NCBI GenBank assembly: GCA_018400395.1
Contig: JAGYMN010000003.1
Span: 1 to 36,854 of the forward strand
Direction: 5' to 3'
DNA length: 36,854 bases
Origin: Actinomycetota bacterium
GTDB lineage: Bacteria; Actinomycetota; Humimicrobiia; Humimicrobiales; Humimicrobiaceae
Part shown: positions 25,033 through 32,934 of the stretch, in pieces
How positions within the stretch are numbered: position 1 is the stretch's first letter
Layout: each line of letters opens with the position of its first letter
Made by a program: the position numbers and the translations under genes
Notes under the pieces: generated by a model
Told to the model about the DNA's origin: nothing
Databases searched by the model: none
Seen by the model: the letters and a program-made list of their open reading frames with translations, nothing else

Positions 25033-25232
25033 TAGAAGCTGAGGGCACTATTCTGGAAGCTCTTCCCAATGCTATGTTCAGAGTAGAACTCGAAAATGGC
25101 CATAAGGTACTGGCTCACATTTCAGGGAAGATGCGTATGCATTATATAAAAATACTGCCCGGAGATAAGGTAACAGTAGAAATATCGCCATACGACCTTT
25201 CCAGAGGAAGAATAACATACAGGAAGAAATAA
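25011..25232 (+). CDS. infA: Translation initiation factor IF-1, apparently starting at AUU
   Basis: IF1, 73 aa, binds the 30S A site during initiation. The frame contains a complete IF1 (SKKEGIIEAEGTILEALPNA, HISGKMRMHYIKILPGDKV, SPYDLSRGRITY), but upstream in frame to the stop at 24990 there is no ATG, GTG or TTG. ATT at 25011 is the likely start: AGGAGA (24999-25004) lies 6 bases ahead, and counting ATT as Met gives M-S-K-K-E-G, aligning exactly with the M-A-K-K-E/D-G start of other IF1 proteins. The alternatives are a -1 frameshift from ATG 24994, or a one-base sequencing loss in the six-A run. It is followed by rpmJ. The actinobacterial-type RMHYI motif supports the lineage guess. Confidence 0.93.
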   Translation: MSKKEGIIEAEGTILEALPNAMFRVELENGHKVLAHISGKMRMHYIKILPGDKVTVEISPYDLSRGRITYRKK

Positions 25233-25285
25233 AAAGATAGATATAGCAGTATATTTAATCATATTTTGGTAAGAAGAGGAAAAAA

Positions 25286-25399
25286 ATGAAGGTAAAACCG
25301 TCAGTTAAAAGGATGTGCAAGAACTGCCGTGTAATTAAAAGAGAAGGCAGGGTAATGATTATATGCAAGAATCCCAGACATAAACAGAGACAGGGTTAG
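25286..25399 (+). CDS. rpmJ: 50S ribosomal protein L36, zinc type
   Basis: L36, 37 aa, the smallest 50S protein. It reads MKVKPSVKRMCKNCRVIKRE and ends in NPRHKQRQG. The zinc ligands C11, C14, C27 and H32 are all present, making this the zinc-containing form. An SD of AGAGGA lies ahead of the ATG. It is placed between infA and rpsM, as is standard. Confidence 0.97.
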   Translation: MKVKPSVKRMCKNCRVIKREGRVMIICKNPRHKQRQG

Positions 25400-25408
25400 G
25401 AGATAGAG

Positions 25409-25789
25409 ATGGCCAGAATTGCAGGAATAGATATACCAAATGAAAAGCATATAGTTATATCGCTGACTTATATATTTGGTATCGGAAGGTCTACCGCGAG
25501 TAAGGTACTTAAAGATCTTAAAATAGAGCCTTCGACAAAAACAAAAGACCTGACAGAAGAAGAAATAGCAAGGATAAGGGAATATATAGAGAATAACCTG
25601 AAGATTGAAGGAGACCTGAGCCGTGAAGTAAGCCAGAATATAAAGAGGCTGATAGAGGTTAATTCATACAGGGGAATAATGCACAAACGCGGACTTCCGG
25701 TGAGAGGACAGAGAACCCATACAAATGCAAGGACAAGGAAGGGCCGTAAGAGAGGTGTGGGAATCAGAAAAAAAGTAAGTAGTCAGTGA
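25409..25789 (+). CDS. rpsM: 30S ribosomal protein S13
   Basis: S13, 126 aa, forms head bridges B1a/B1b and contacts P-site tRNA. The N-terminus MARIAGIDIPNEKHIVISLT and the helix-two-turn-helix region YIFGIGRSTA are typical. The basic C-terminal tail RGLPVRGQRTHTNARTRKG is intact. The SD is TAGGAGA with 7 bases to the ATG. It lies 9 bases after rpmJ and 20 before rpsK. Confidence 0.98.
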   Translation: MARIAGIDIPNEKHIVISLTYIFGIGRSTASKVLKDLKIEPSTKTKDLTEEEIARIREYIENNLKIEGDLSREVSQNIKRLIEVNSYRGIMHKRGLPVRGQRTHTNARTRKGRKRGVGIRKKVSSQ

Positions 25790-25809
25790 AATAGATCCAG
25801 GAGGAAAAT

Positions 25810-26208
25810 TTGGCAAGAAAAACTAAGGGTTCTAAAAGGGTAAAAAGCAGGGATAAAAAGAATATTCCTTACGGTATTGCACATATCCAGTCTACTTTTA
25901 ACAATACCATTGTAAACATAACGGACCAGAGTGGAAATACAATAGCCTGGGGAAGTTCGGGCGGACAGGGTTTTAAAGGTTCCAGGAAAAGCACTCCATT
26001 TGCTGCCCAGGTAACAGCTACTGCTGTTGCGAAAAATGCACAGGAGCATGGCATGGTCAGAGTAGATGTTAGAGTAAAGGGTGTAGGCTCGGGAAGGGAA
26101 ACTGCTGTAAGGTCTCTTCAGGCAGCAGGCCTTGAGATAGGTACCATAACAGATGTTACACCGGTTCCTCACAACGGCTGCCGGCAGAGAAAAAGACGCA
26201 GGCCGTAA
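25810..26208 (+). CDS. rpsK: 30S ribosomal protein S11
   Basis: S11, 132 aa, lies on the 30S platform near the E site and the SD helix. The start is TTG at 25810 after CAGGAGG. Diagnostic stretches are GIAHIQSTFNNTIVNITD, WGSSGGQGFKGSRKSTPFAA and the C-terminal TPVPHNGCRQRKRRRP. Position between rpsM and rpsD is standard. Confidence 0.98.
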   Translation: MARKTKGSKRVKSRDKKNIPYGIAHIQSTFNNTIVNITDQSGNTIAWGSSGGQGFKGSRKSTPFAAQVTATAVAKNAQEHGMVRVDVRVKGVGSGRETAVRSLQAAGLEIGTITDVTPVPHNGCRQRKRRRP

Positions 26209-26221
26209 AAGTGATTTATTC

Positions 26222-26235
26222 TTTAATATATTAAA
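26222..26235 (+). repeat. Perfect 14-bp AT palindrome before rpsD
   Basis: TTTAATATATTAAA in the 46-base gap between rpsK and rpsD, just upstream of the AAGGAG SD. It could be an operator or RNA stem, but AT-rich palindromes are common by chance in this genome. Confidence 0.4.
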
Positions 26236-26254
26236 AAATAAGGAGTTTAAATAA

Positions 26255-26881
26255 ATGTCTATGGTAAAAAGCGCAGCATGCAGACAGTGCAGACGTGAAA
26301 AAGAAAAGTTATTCTTAAAAGGTCAGAAATGTTTTTCTGATAAATGCCCGCTGGAAAGAAAACCCTATGGGCCAGGCCAGAGGGCAAAGAGAAGAGTAAT
26401 CGAGACAGAGTATTTTATTCAGTTAAGGGAAAAGCAGAAAGCAAAAAAATATTACGGTCTGCTTGAGAGACAGTTTGCGGGTTATTACAGGAGAGCAGTA
26501 AAAAAGAAGGGTATAACAGGCGAGGTTCTTCTTCAGCTTCTGGAGACAAGGCTGGATAATATTGTATACTTGATGGGGTTTGCAACTTCAAGGGCACAGG
26601 CAAGGCAACTAATAAACCACGGGCATGTAACTGTAGATGGTAATAAGGTAGATATAAGTTCATATCCAGTAAAGGAAGGTCAGGAAATAGGTATAGCTGC
26701 TTCAAGCACCGAGATAATGCCTGTAGTTGAAGCCAGAGAAACCGGTGGAACTATAAATATTCCCGACTGGCTTGAATCGGATCTCGAAAAGCTGAAAGGC
26801 AGGATTATAAAATTCCCTGAAAGGGAGGATATCCAGGCCCCGATTAATGAGCAGGTAATAATTGAACTTTATTCCAGATAA
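26255..26881 (+). CDS. rpsD: 30S ribosomal protein S4, zinc type
   Basis: S4, 208 aa, nucleates assembly of the 30S body and forms the mRNA entry with S3 and S5. The N-terminal zinc site is C9, C12, C26 and C31, marking the zinc-binding form. The S4 RNA-binding domain is LLETRLDNIVYLMGFATSRA followed by ARQLINHGHVTVDG. The SD is AAGGAG, about 9 bases before the ATG. In several bacteria S4 represses the alpha genes; no S4 site is identifiable in this leader. Confidence 0.98.
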   Translation: MSMVKSAACRQCRREKEKLFLKGQKCFSDKCPLERKPYGPGQRAKRRVIETEYFIQLREKQKAKKYYGLLERQFAGYYRRAVKKKGITGEVLLQLLETRLDNIVYLMGFATSRAQARQLINHGHVTVDGNKVDISSYPVKEGQEIGIAASSTEIMPVVEARETGGTINIPDWLESDLEKLKGRIIKFPEREDIQAPINEQVIIELYSR

Positions 26882-26914
26882 AAAAATTTTCTTTCTCCAG
26901 GAGGTAGATATCAA

Positions 26915-27850
26915 TTGTTAAAAATGCATAAACCCAATGTAAAAGTAAAGTCAAAGGATGATTTCCAGAGTGAGTTCATATTGGAACCGCTGGAAAGAGG
27001 CTTTGGGAATACGCTGGGCAATTCTATCAGAAGAGTTCTTCTATCTTCGATTGAAGGTGTTGGAGTTACCCGCATAAGGTTAGAAAATACAATGCATGAA
27101 TTTTCTACCATTGAAGGCATGAGGGAAGATATGATAGAATTTGCGGCAAATCTAAAAGATGTTGTGTTCAGAATGGATTCTGATGATCCATTAATATTGA
27201 AACTTGAGAAAAAGGGCCCTGCGGTGGTAAAAGCTGCAGACATAAGCCTTCCGTCAGAAGTAGAAATAGTAAATCCGGATTGCTATATCTGTACCCTGAC
27301 AAAAAAGGGGAGCATGAAAGCAGAAATAAGGATAGAAAAAGATAAGGGTTACAGGACGGCAGAAGAAAACAATATGGAAGGGGAACCTCTGGGAGTCATA
27401 CCCCTGGATACTATATTTTCTCCGGTAAAACTGGTTTCTTTCAAAGTAGGAAATACGAGAGTGGGGCAGGTAACGAATTTTGACAGACTCATAATCAATA
27501 TAAAAACCAATGGCAGCATCAAGCCGGAAGAAGCCCTGAGCCAGGCGTCAAAAATAATTAATGACTATATGGGTCTTTTAATGGATCTTTCGGATAAGAC
27601 AAATAAGGATGTGCCGATATTCGAGAAGATAGAAGAGGAAGATACAAAGCAGGAATATCCTTCAATAGAGGAACTTGAGCTGTCTGTAAGAGCATATAAT
27701 TGTCTTAAAAGGGAAGGGATCGATACGGTCGAAAAACTTCTTGAATATGCTGAGGATGACCTGCTCAACATCAGGAATTTCGGCCAGAAGTCGATCCAGG
27801 AAGTAAAAGACAAAATAAAAGAGCTTGGTCTGTCTTTTAAGAAAAAATAA
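26915..27850 (+). CDS. rpoA: DNA-directed RNA polymerase subunit alpha
   Basis: Alpha subunit, 311 aa, the dimeric scaffold for beta and beta'. The N-terminal domain has EPLERGFGNTLGNSIRRVLL and the dimerisation/assembly core to about residue 230. A linker leads to the C-terminal domain (about 250-311) with SVRAYNCLKREGIDTVEKL and NFGQKSIQEVKDKI, which contacts UP elements and activators. The start is TTG at 26915 with CAGGAGGT 9 bases ahead; ATG at 26924 is an in-frame alternative. It is followed by rplQ. Confidence 0.98.
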   Translation: MLKMHKPNVKVKSKDDFQSEFILEPLERGFGNTLGNSIRRVLLSSIEGVGVTRIRLENTMHEFSTIEGMREDMIEFAANLKDVVFRMDSDDPLILKLEKKGPAVVKAADISLPSEVEIVNPDCYICTLTKKGSMKAEIRIEKDKGYRTAEENNMEGEPLGVIPLDTIFSPVKLVSFKVGNTRVGQVTNFDRLIINIKTNGSIKPEEALSQASKIINDYMGLLMDLSDKTNKDVPIFEKIEEEDTKQEYPSIEELELSVRAYNCLKREGIDTVEKLLEYAEDDLLNIRNFGQKSIQEVKDKIKELGLSFKKK

Positions 27851-27867
27851 AGATTGGGAGTAGAAGC

Positions 27868-28221
27868 ATGGTTGTGCCAAAAAAAGCGAAAAAAATTGGA
27901 GGAAGCAGCAGCCACCAGAAGGCTATTATTAGAAATCTTGCCATTTCACTATTTAAAAATAAAAGGATAGTAACAACTCTGACAAGAGCAAAGCTCCTCA
28001 GGAGCATGGTCGATAAATTGATTGGAATAGCCAGAAATGATAACCTGGCTTCCAGAAGGGAATGCATAAGCTTACTCGGAAACACAGATGCTGTAAGAAT
28101 TTTATTCAACGAAATAGCACCGGGTATGTATAAGAAAAACAGCGGATTTGCAAGGATTGCAAGATATAAGAAGAGAAACGGAGATGGAGCCCAGCTTGTT
28201 ATAATAGAGCTTGCAGAGTAG
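27868..28221 (+). CDS. rplQ: 50S ribosomal protein L17
   Basis: L17, 117 aa, lies near the tunnel exit. Family features include RNLAISLFKNKRIVTTLTRA and the C-terminal GFARIARYKKRNGDGAQLVI, with ELAE at the end. The N-terminus (MVVPKKAKKIGGSSSHQKAI) fits the usual K-L-G-R-x3-HR region but is more diverged. The SD is GGGAG. It lies 17 bases after rpoA. Confidence 0.97.
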   Translation: MVVPKKAKKIGGSSSHQKAIIRNLAISLFKNKRIVTTLTRAKLLRSMVDKLIGIARNDNLASRRECISLLGNTDAVRILFNEIAPGMYKKNSGFARIARYKKRNGDGAQLVIIELAE

Positions 28222-28273
28222 AAATATTGATTTTATTGTTATTTGAAAATTTAAAGATAATCAGAAACCGGTC

Positions 28274-29014
28274 ATGAATAATTATATGGCTGTAATTGAG
28301 TATGATGGAACAGACTTTAACGGGTTCCAGATTCAGCCTGAGGGAACAAGGACAGTCCAGGGCGAGTTAATTTCTGTTCTCTCAACGGTTTTTAATACCA
28401 GAGCCAGCATATGCTATGCGGGCAGGACCGATGCAGGTGTGCATGCAAAGGGGCAGGTCATAAATTTTAAAACCGGTAAGGAACTTGATCTTTTCAGGTT
28501 TAAATGGTCCATAAATAGCATGCTGCCTGATGATATTGCAGTAAGATATATAAAAAAAGTTGAAGATTCATTTGATTCAAGAAGAGATGCAAGGGAAAGA
28601 GAGTATAGTTATAATGTTGTGAATACTGATTATCATAGTGTTTTTTTAAAAAAATACAGTATTTTAATAACCGGTAAAATGGATTTGGGATCAGTAAGAA
28701 AAGCTGCAAAATTATTTGAAGGAGAACATGATTTTGCACCTTTCTCCAGTCAGAGCATAAGGGGTAGCTATACTATAAGAAAAATATTTGGCTTTTCAAT
28801 AAATATTGGAGACGGAGGACTTATTGAATTCACAATAAGGGCAAATTCATTTTTGTATAATATGGTCAGGATAATAATTGGCACCATACTTGAAGTTGGA
28901 AAAGGGGAAAGAGGGATAAGAGAGGTAAAGGAAGCCCTTTTTACGGGACAGGGGGATTTTACATCAAGTCTGGCACCTGCAAAAGGATTGTTTTTGACCC
29001 GTGTGGATTATTGA
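28274..29014 (+). CDS. truA: tRNA pseudouridine(38-40) synthase
   Basis: TruA, 246 aa, converts uridines 38-40 of the tRNA anticodon stem to pseudouridine. The N-terminal YDGTDFNGFQIQP and the catalytic motif AGRTDAGVHAKGQ, with catalytic D53, are intact, as is the C-terminal FLYNMVRIIIGTILEVG. The SD ahead of ATG 28274 is weak; ATG 28286 (MAVIEYDG) is the alternative and would be closer to the family start. It sits between rplQ and rplM, a common arrangement in Gram-positive-type genomes. Confidence 0.97.
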   Translation: MNNYMAVIEYDGTDFNGFQIQPEGTRTVQGELISVLSTVFNTRASICYAGRTDAGVHAKGQVINFKTGKELDLFRFKWSINSMLPDDIAVRYIKKVEDSFDSRRDAREREYSYNVVNTDYHSVFLKKYSILITGKMDLGSVRKAAKLFEGEHDFAPFSSQSIRGSYTIRKIFGFSINIGDGGLIEFTIRANSFLYNMVRIIIGTILEVGKGERGIREVKEALFTGQGDFTSSLAPAKGLFLTRVDY

Positions 29015-29031
29015 ATTTTATGGAGGAATTT

Positions 29032-29478
29032 ATGGCAATCTTTGGGACTAAGACATTTAATTTGAAAAAAGAAGAAGTAGAGCGTAAATGGTATCTGGTT
29101 GATGCAGAAGATAAGATACTAGGAAGGCTGGCTACTGAAATAGCCAAGAAGCTAAGGGGAAAGGACAAACCTGAATTTACTCCCCATGTGGACTGCGGGG
29201 ATTATATAATTGTTATAAATGCCGAAAAGATCAGGGTAAAAGGTGCCAGTAAACTTAAAGAAAAGAAATATTATAAACACTCCGGATATGTTGGAAATAT
29301 AAAAGTTGTAAATCTGGATAATATGATCAAGAATAAACCGGAGTTTGTAATAAAAAACGCTGTAAGGGGCATGATACCGCATAATGTACTGGGAAGAATG
29401 GTAATAAAAAAGTTAAAAGTATATAAAGGGCCAGAGCATCCGCATGCGGCACAGAAACCAGAAAAAATAGATCTTTAA
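29032..29478 (+). CDS. rplM: 50S ribosomal protein L13
   Basis: L13, 148 aa, an early 50S assembly protein. The frame is open upstream to 29011, but ATG 29032 has GGAGG 5 bases ahead and leaves the truA gene clear. Diagnostic parts are VERKWYLVDAEDKILGRLAT, HVDCGDYIIVINAEKI, the Lys/Tyr-rich KKYYKHSGYVGN and MIPHNVLGRMVIKKLKVYKG, then HPHAAQKPE. It is coupled with rpsI 13 bases downstream, the universal L13-S9 pair. Confidence 0.98.
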   Translation: MAIFGTKTFNLKKEEVERKWYLVDAEDKILGRLATEIAKKLRGKDKPEFTPHVDCGDYIIVINAEKIRVKGASKLKEKKYYKHSGYVGNIKVVNLDNMIKNKPEFVIKNAVRGMIPHNVLGRMVIKKLKVYKGPEHPHAAQKPEKIDL

Positions 29479-29491
29479 AGGAGAGTTATCA

Positions 29492-29887
29492 GTGGTAGAT
29501 AAAGTTACTTATTATTCAACGGGAAAAAGGAAGAACGCAGTAGCAAAAGTCAGGCTGGTGCCAGGTGAGGGTAAAATAACGGTTAACCAGCGGGATTACA
29601 GGGATTATTTTCACCGCGAAGCGTTGACCACGGCTATTATTGAGCCATTAAAATTGACAAATACAGATAAAGCATATGATATAATTTCAGCAATAAGGGG
29701 CGGGGGCATAACAGGGCAGGCAGATGCCTTAAAACATGGCATTTCTAATGCTCTACTGGAAATAAATGAAGAATACAGGCAGATACTCAAACCCGAAGGG
29801 TTCCTTACAAGAGACTCGAGAATGAAGGAAAGGAAAAAAGCTGGTCTTAAAAAGGCAAGGAAAAAGCCGCAATTCTCGAAGAGATAA
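29492..29887 (+). CDS. rpsI: 30S ribosomal protein S9
   Basis: S9, 131 aa, whose C-terminal tail touches P-site tRNA. The start is GTG at 29492 with AAGGAGAG ahead, giving MVDKVTYYSTGKRKNAVAKV. The core GGGITGQADALKHGISNALL and the C-terminal DSRMKERKKAGLKKARKKPQ, ending in FSKR (the conserved SKR end), are present. It follows rplM and precedes a PLP-enzyme gene by 12 bases. Confidence 0.98.
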   Translation: MVDKVTYYSTGKRKNAVAKVRLVPGEGKITVNQRDYRDYFHREALTTAIIEPLKLTNTDKAYDIISAIRGGGITGQADALKHGISNALLEINEEYRQILKPEGFLTRDSRMKERKKAGLKKARKKPQFSKR

Positions 29888-29899
29888 ATTATATCTCTT

Positions 29900-30931
29900 A
29901 TGTATTTTCCCAGATTAAAAATAAATTTAGAAAAGATATATCATAATGCAGGTATAATTAACGACCGGTGTGCTGCTAAAGGCATATCGGTCGTCGGTGT
30001 TACAAAGTGCATGCTTGCAAATGAAATGGTCAGCCGCAGGCTTATAAAGGCCGGGGTAAATATACTCGCAGACAGCAGGCTTTTAAACATCAGAAAGTTA
30101 TCGAGGATAACAGGTAATCCGGAAAGCGTCATGATGCTGAGGACCCCGATGTCAGGGGAGATAGAGGAACTTATAAATATCTGCGGAACCAGCCTTAACA
30201 CCCAGGAAAAGACTGCAAAACTTATATCTGATGCGTGCTTAAAATATGAAAAGTTCCATAAAATAATAATAATGGTCGAGATAGATGATGAAAGGGAAGG
30301 TATCTTCCCGGAAGAAGTCCAGGGATTTTGTAAAAAGTTGATTGGGAAAAACAAATATCTGAAAATTGCTGGAATAGGTACAAATGCCCGGTGTATTAAT
30401 TCCAGCGGGCCGACCAGGAAAAGCATTGAAATACTTGTCAGCCTGAAAAATGAAATAGAGAAAGAAATGGGGCTGAAAATCGAGGTAATATCCGGAGGCA
30501 ATTCAAGTATATGGAATATGATAGATCAGGGGGATATCCCTGGTGAAGTAAATCAGGTGAGGATAGGAGAAGCAATTTTTTTGGGGCATGAGACCAGGGG
30601 TTATAGCCATATTAAGGGAACATTTCAGGACTGTTTTTTGCTGGAAACTGAAATAATAGAAGTAAAAAGAAAAAAAGGTACGCCTTATAGAATAATACTT
30701 GCACTGGGTCTTCAGGATGTGTTGCTGTCAAATCTTGTAATTCTGGACAGCAGGCTTAAACCGGCAGGACAGAGCAGTGACCATACCATGCTCGATATAA
30801 AGATGAATAGCATGGGAAGTGAAAATAAATTATCTGATTTTGAGGTGGGAAATATAATCTCTTTTAATTTGAATTATTTCGGCTTGCTATCCAGCATGAC
30901 TTCTCCTTTTGTAAAAAAAGAATTTATTTGA
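29900..30931 (+). CDS. Ornithine-racemase-like PLP enzyme (alanine racemase N-terminal fold)
   Basis: 343 aa, resembling the ornithine racemase (Orr)/COG3457 amino-acid racemase family. The N-terminus PRLKINLEKIYHNAGII is followed by VVGVTKC with the probable PLP lysine K36, and by the family-type MLRTPMSGEIEELI, DEREGIFPEEV, ISGGNSSIWN, NQVRIGEAIFLGHETRG, LGLQDV, SSDHTMLDI and NYFGLLSSMTSPFV. It has the TIM-barrel part and a reduced C-terminal domain, unlike full alanine racemase. The substrate cannot be read from sequence; ornithine is only the best-known one. It sits between rpsI and glmS, where actinobacteria usually have glmM. No good SD is visible, and its start lies 12 bases after the rpsI stop, so translational coupling is likely. 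Confidence 0.85.
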   Translation: MYFPRLKINLEKIYHNAGIINDRCAAKGISVVGVTKCMLANEMVSRRLIKAGVNILADSRLLNIRKLSRITGNPESVMMLRTPMSGEIEELINICGTSLNTQEKTAKLISDACLKYEKFHKIIIMVEIDDEREGIFPEEVQGFCKKLIGKNKYLKIAGIGTNARCINSSGPTRKSIEILVSLKNEIEKEMGLKIEVISGGNSSIWNMIDQGDIPGEVNQVRIGEAIFLGHETRGYSHIKGTFQDCFLLETEIIEVKRKKGTPYRIILALGLQDVLLSNLVILDSRLKPAGQSSDHTMLDIKMNSMGSENKLSDFEVGNIISFNLNYFGLLSSMTSPFVKKEFI

Positions 30932-30951
30932 TTATTCAAGAAGGGATCTGG

Positions 30952-31056
30952 ATGATAGGAAGTTTATTTAAAGAACTGTCTGCATGGATGACAAGAAGTT
31001 GCAGCAGCTATTATACAATTTTATATGGGCACCAGTATTCAGGTAAGGATGAATAG
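30952..31056 (+). CDS. Possible 34-aa small protein, unknown
   Basis: An ATG at 30952 opens a 34-codon frame (begins MIGSLFKELSAWMTRSCSSY, ends in YSGKDE) with AAGGGA about 7 bases ahead. It fills most of the 154-base gap between the racemase-like gene and glmS. I recognise no family, and the peptide has no clear membrane segment. It could be a real small gene, a remnant or a chance frame. Confidence 0.25.
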   Translation: MIGSLFKELSAWMTRSCSSYYTILYGHQYSGKDE

Positions 31057-31085
31057 GTAATTATGAAATTATCCGGAGGATAAAT

Positions 31086-32927
31086 GTGTGTGGAATAGTA
31101 GCATATATAGGTAAAGAAAATTGCAGGGATATCATATTAGAGGGTCTTAAAAGGCTGGAGTACAGGGGATATGATTCTGCTGGAATAGCCATATTAAATA
31201 CCAATACTGATGATGGGGAACCGGCAGTAGAAATAATAAAGGAAGCCGGTAAGATACGGGATATGGAAGCACTTGCGGTTAAGTCAAAAATAGATGGAAA
31301 ATGCGGAATAGGACATACAAGATGGGCCACACATGGTGAACCGACTGCAGTTAATGCTCATCCCCATAAAGATTGTACGGGGAAAATAGCCCTGGTGCAT
31401 AATGGAATAATTGAAAATTATGAGCAGCTCCGTGAGGAATTAAAAAGTCAGGGGCATAATTTCTTATCTGAAACAGATACTGAAGTTTTACCACACCTTC
31501 TTGAAAAATATTATGATGGCGATTTACTTGCAGCCATGCAGGAGCTTGTTAAAAGAATAAAAGGCTCCGGAGCTATAGCTGCTATTTCATCTCACTGCCC
31601 GGATGAGATAATAGGAGCAAGAATCGCAAGCCCGCTTATTGCCGGAGTTTCTAAAATGGGAAATTTTCTGGCTTCAGATATGCCTGCGGTGCTGAAACAT
31701 ACACGGAAGTTTCTGATAATAAACGATTATGAAACCGTAAGACTTACGGAGGGCGGGGTAGAGATTTTTTCCAGGGATGGCAGGCCTGTAAATAGGAAAC
31801 CTTTTAAAGCAAACTGGAGCATAGAAAGTGCTGAAAAAAGCGGCTATGAAGATTTTATGTTAAAGGAGATATTCGAGCAGCCATATGGTGTAAAAGAGAC
31901 GATGAGAGGAAGACTGACAGATGGGGAACCGGGTTTTGAAGAATCCGGCCTTACCTGTGATCAGATAAAAGGTCTAAGTAAGGTCCAGATAATAGCATGC
32001 GGCTCATCTTATCATGCTGCCCTTATCGGTAAACAGGTCATAGAGAAATGGTCAAAGATACCTGTGGAAGTAGATTTCTCTTCAGAGTACCGCTATAGAG
32101 ACCCTCTTGTGGAAAAAGACAGTCTTTCAATTGCTATTTCACAATCAGGGGAGACAATAGACACTCTTGCTGCTATAAGGGAGGCAAAATCTAAGGGCGC
32201 AAGGGTAATGGCAATCACAAATGTTGTAGGAAGTACTATTGCCAGAGAATCGGATTCTGTTATATATACGCATGCAGGTCCGGAAATAGGAGTATGCGCT
32301 ACCAAGACTTTTACATCACAGATAATAATCATGTATCTGATGGGATTGTATTTTGGGCGTCTAAGGGGATTTATTGATAAAGAGCGTTACAGGGAAATAA
32401 TCAGTCAGTTAAATATGATCCCCGGTAAGATACAGAATATCCTCGACAGGGCGGAGGAGCTCAAAAAAATTGCAGAACATACATACCGAAAATCATGTTT
32501 TTTATTTCTTGGGAGGAAACATGGGCTCCCCGCAGCCCTGGAAGGTGCGCTGAAACTAAAAGAGATATCCTATATACATGCCGAAGGCTATCCGGCAGGA
32601 GAAATGAAGCATGGTCCCATAGCACTAACTGATACTGGTACAGTTGTGGTTGGTATAATGCCTTTGGATTCAGTTTATGAAAAGATGCTGTCAAATATCC
32701 AGGAAGTAAGAGCAAGAAGGGCTATGATATTTTCCATTGTTTCTGAAAATGATGGAAGTATACATGAATATGCGGATTATACTTTTAAAGTTCCTGAAAC
32801 ACCTGAGGAACTTTATGGTATAATCACAATAATACCTCTCCAATTATATTCGTATTATATTGCTAAAAATCTTGGGAGAAATGTCGACCAGCCTAGGAAT
32901 CTGGCAAAAAGTGTTACAGTGGAGTAG
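31086..32927 (+). CDS. glmS: Glutamine-fructose-6-phosphate aminotransferase (isomerising)
   Basis: GlmS, 613 aa, makes glucosamine-6-phosphate from fructose-6-phosphate and glutamine, the first step to UDP-GlcNAc and peptidoglycan. The start is GTG at 31086 with GGAGG about 6 bases ahead; an overlapping ATG at 31084 is out of frame. Cys2 is the glutaminase nucleophile (MCGIVAYIG). The glutaminase domain spans about 2-220 (GHTRWATHGEPT, HNGIIENY), then two SIS sugar-isomerase domains (ACGSSYHAALIGKQV, SQSGETIDTLAAIREAK; GRKHGLPAALEGALKLKEIS). It ends in the family's AKSVTVE. No glmS ribozyme is visible upstream. Confidence 0.98.
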   Translation: MCGIVAYIGKENCRDIILEGLKRLEYRGYDSAGIAILNTNTDDGEPAVEIIKEAGKIRDMEALAVKSKIDGKCGIGHTRWATHGEPTAVNAHPHKDCTGKIALVHNGIIENYEQLREELKSQGHNFLSETDTEVLPHLLEKYYDGDLLAAMQELVKRIKGSGAIAAISSHCPDEIIGARIASPLIAGVSKMGNFLASDMPAVLKHTRKFLIINDYETVRLTEGGVEIFSRDGRPVNRKPFKANWSIESAEKSGYEDFMLKEIFEQPYGVKETMRGRLTDGEPGFEESGLTCDQIKGLSKVQIIACGSSYHAALIGKQVIEKWSKIPVEVDFSSEYRYRDPLVEKDSLSIAISQSGETIDTLAAIREAKSKGARVMAITNVVGSTIARESDSVIYTHAGPEIGVCATKTFTSQIIIMYLMGLYFGRLRGFIDKERYREIISQLNMIPGKIQNILDRAEELKKIAEHTYRKSCFLFLGRKHGLPAALEGALKLKEISYIHAEGYPAGEMKHGPIALTDTGTVVVGIMPLDSVYEKMLSNIQEVRARRAMIFSIVSENDGSIHEYADYTFKVPETPEELYGIITIIPLQLYSYYIAKNLGRNVDQPRNLAKSVTVE

Positions 32928-32934
32928 GGAAGTT

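Noticed and set aside
29941..30501. 186-aa open frame on the minus strand under the racemase-like gene
   Set aside because: It lies entirely antisense to a well-recognised gene, shows no family features, and is a by-product of codon bias, as are the other minus-strand frames over rpoB, rpoC, fusA and the ribosomal genes.
30932..31085. glmS ribozyme in the gap before glmS
   Set aside because: The 154-base gap has no AGCGCC-type cleavage site or the nested pseudoknot arms of the ribozyme.
32860..32934. acpS starting inside glmS
   Set aside because: The extra 25 residues are the glmS 3' end read in another frame; TTG 32935 gives a normal AcpS N-terminus.
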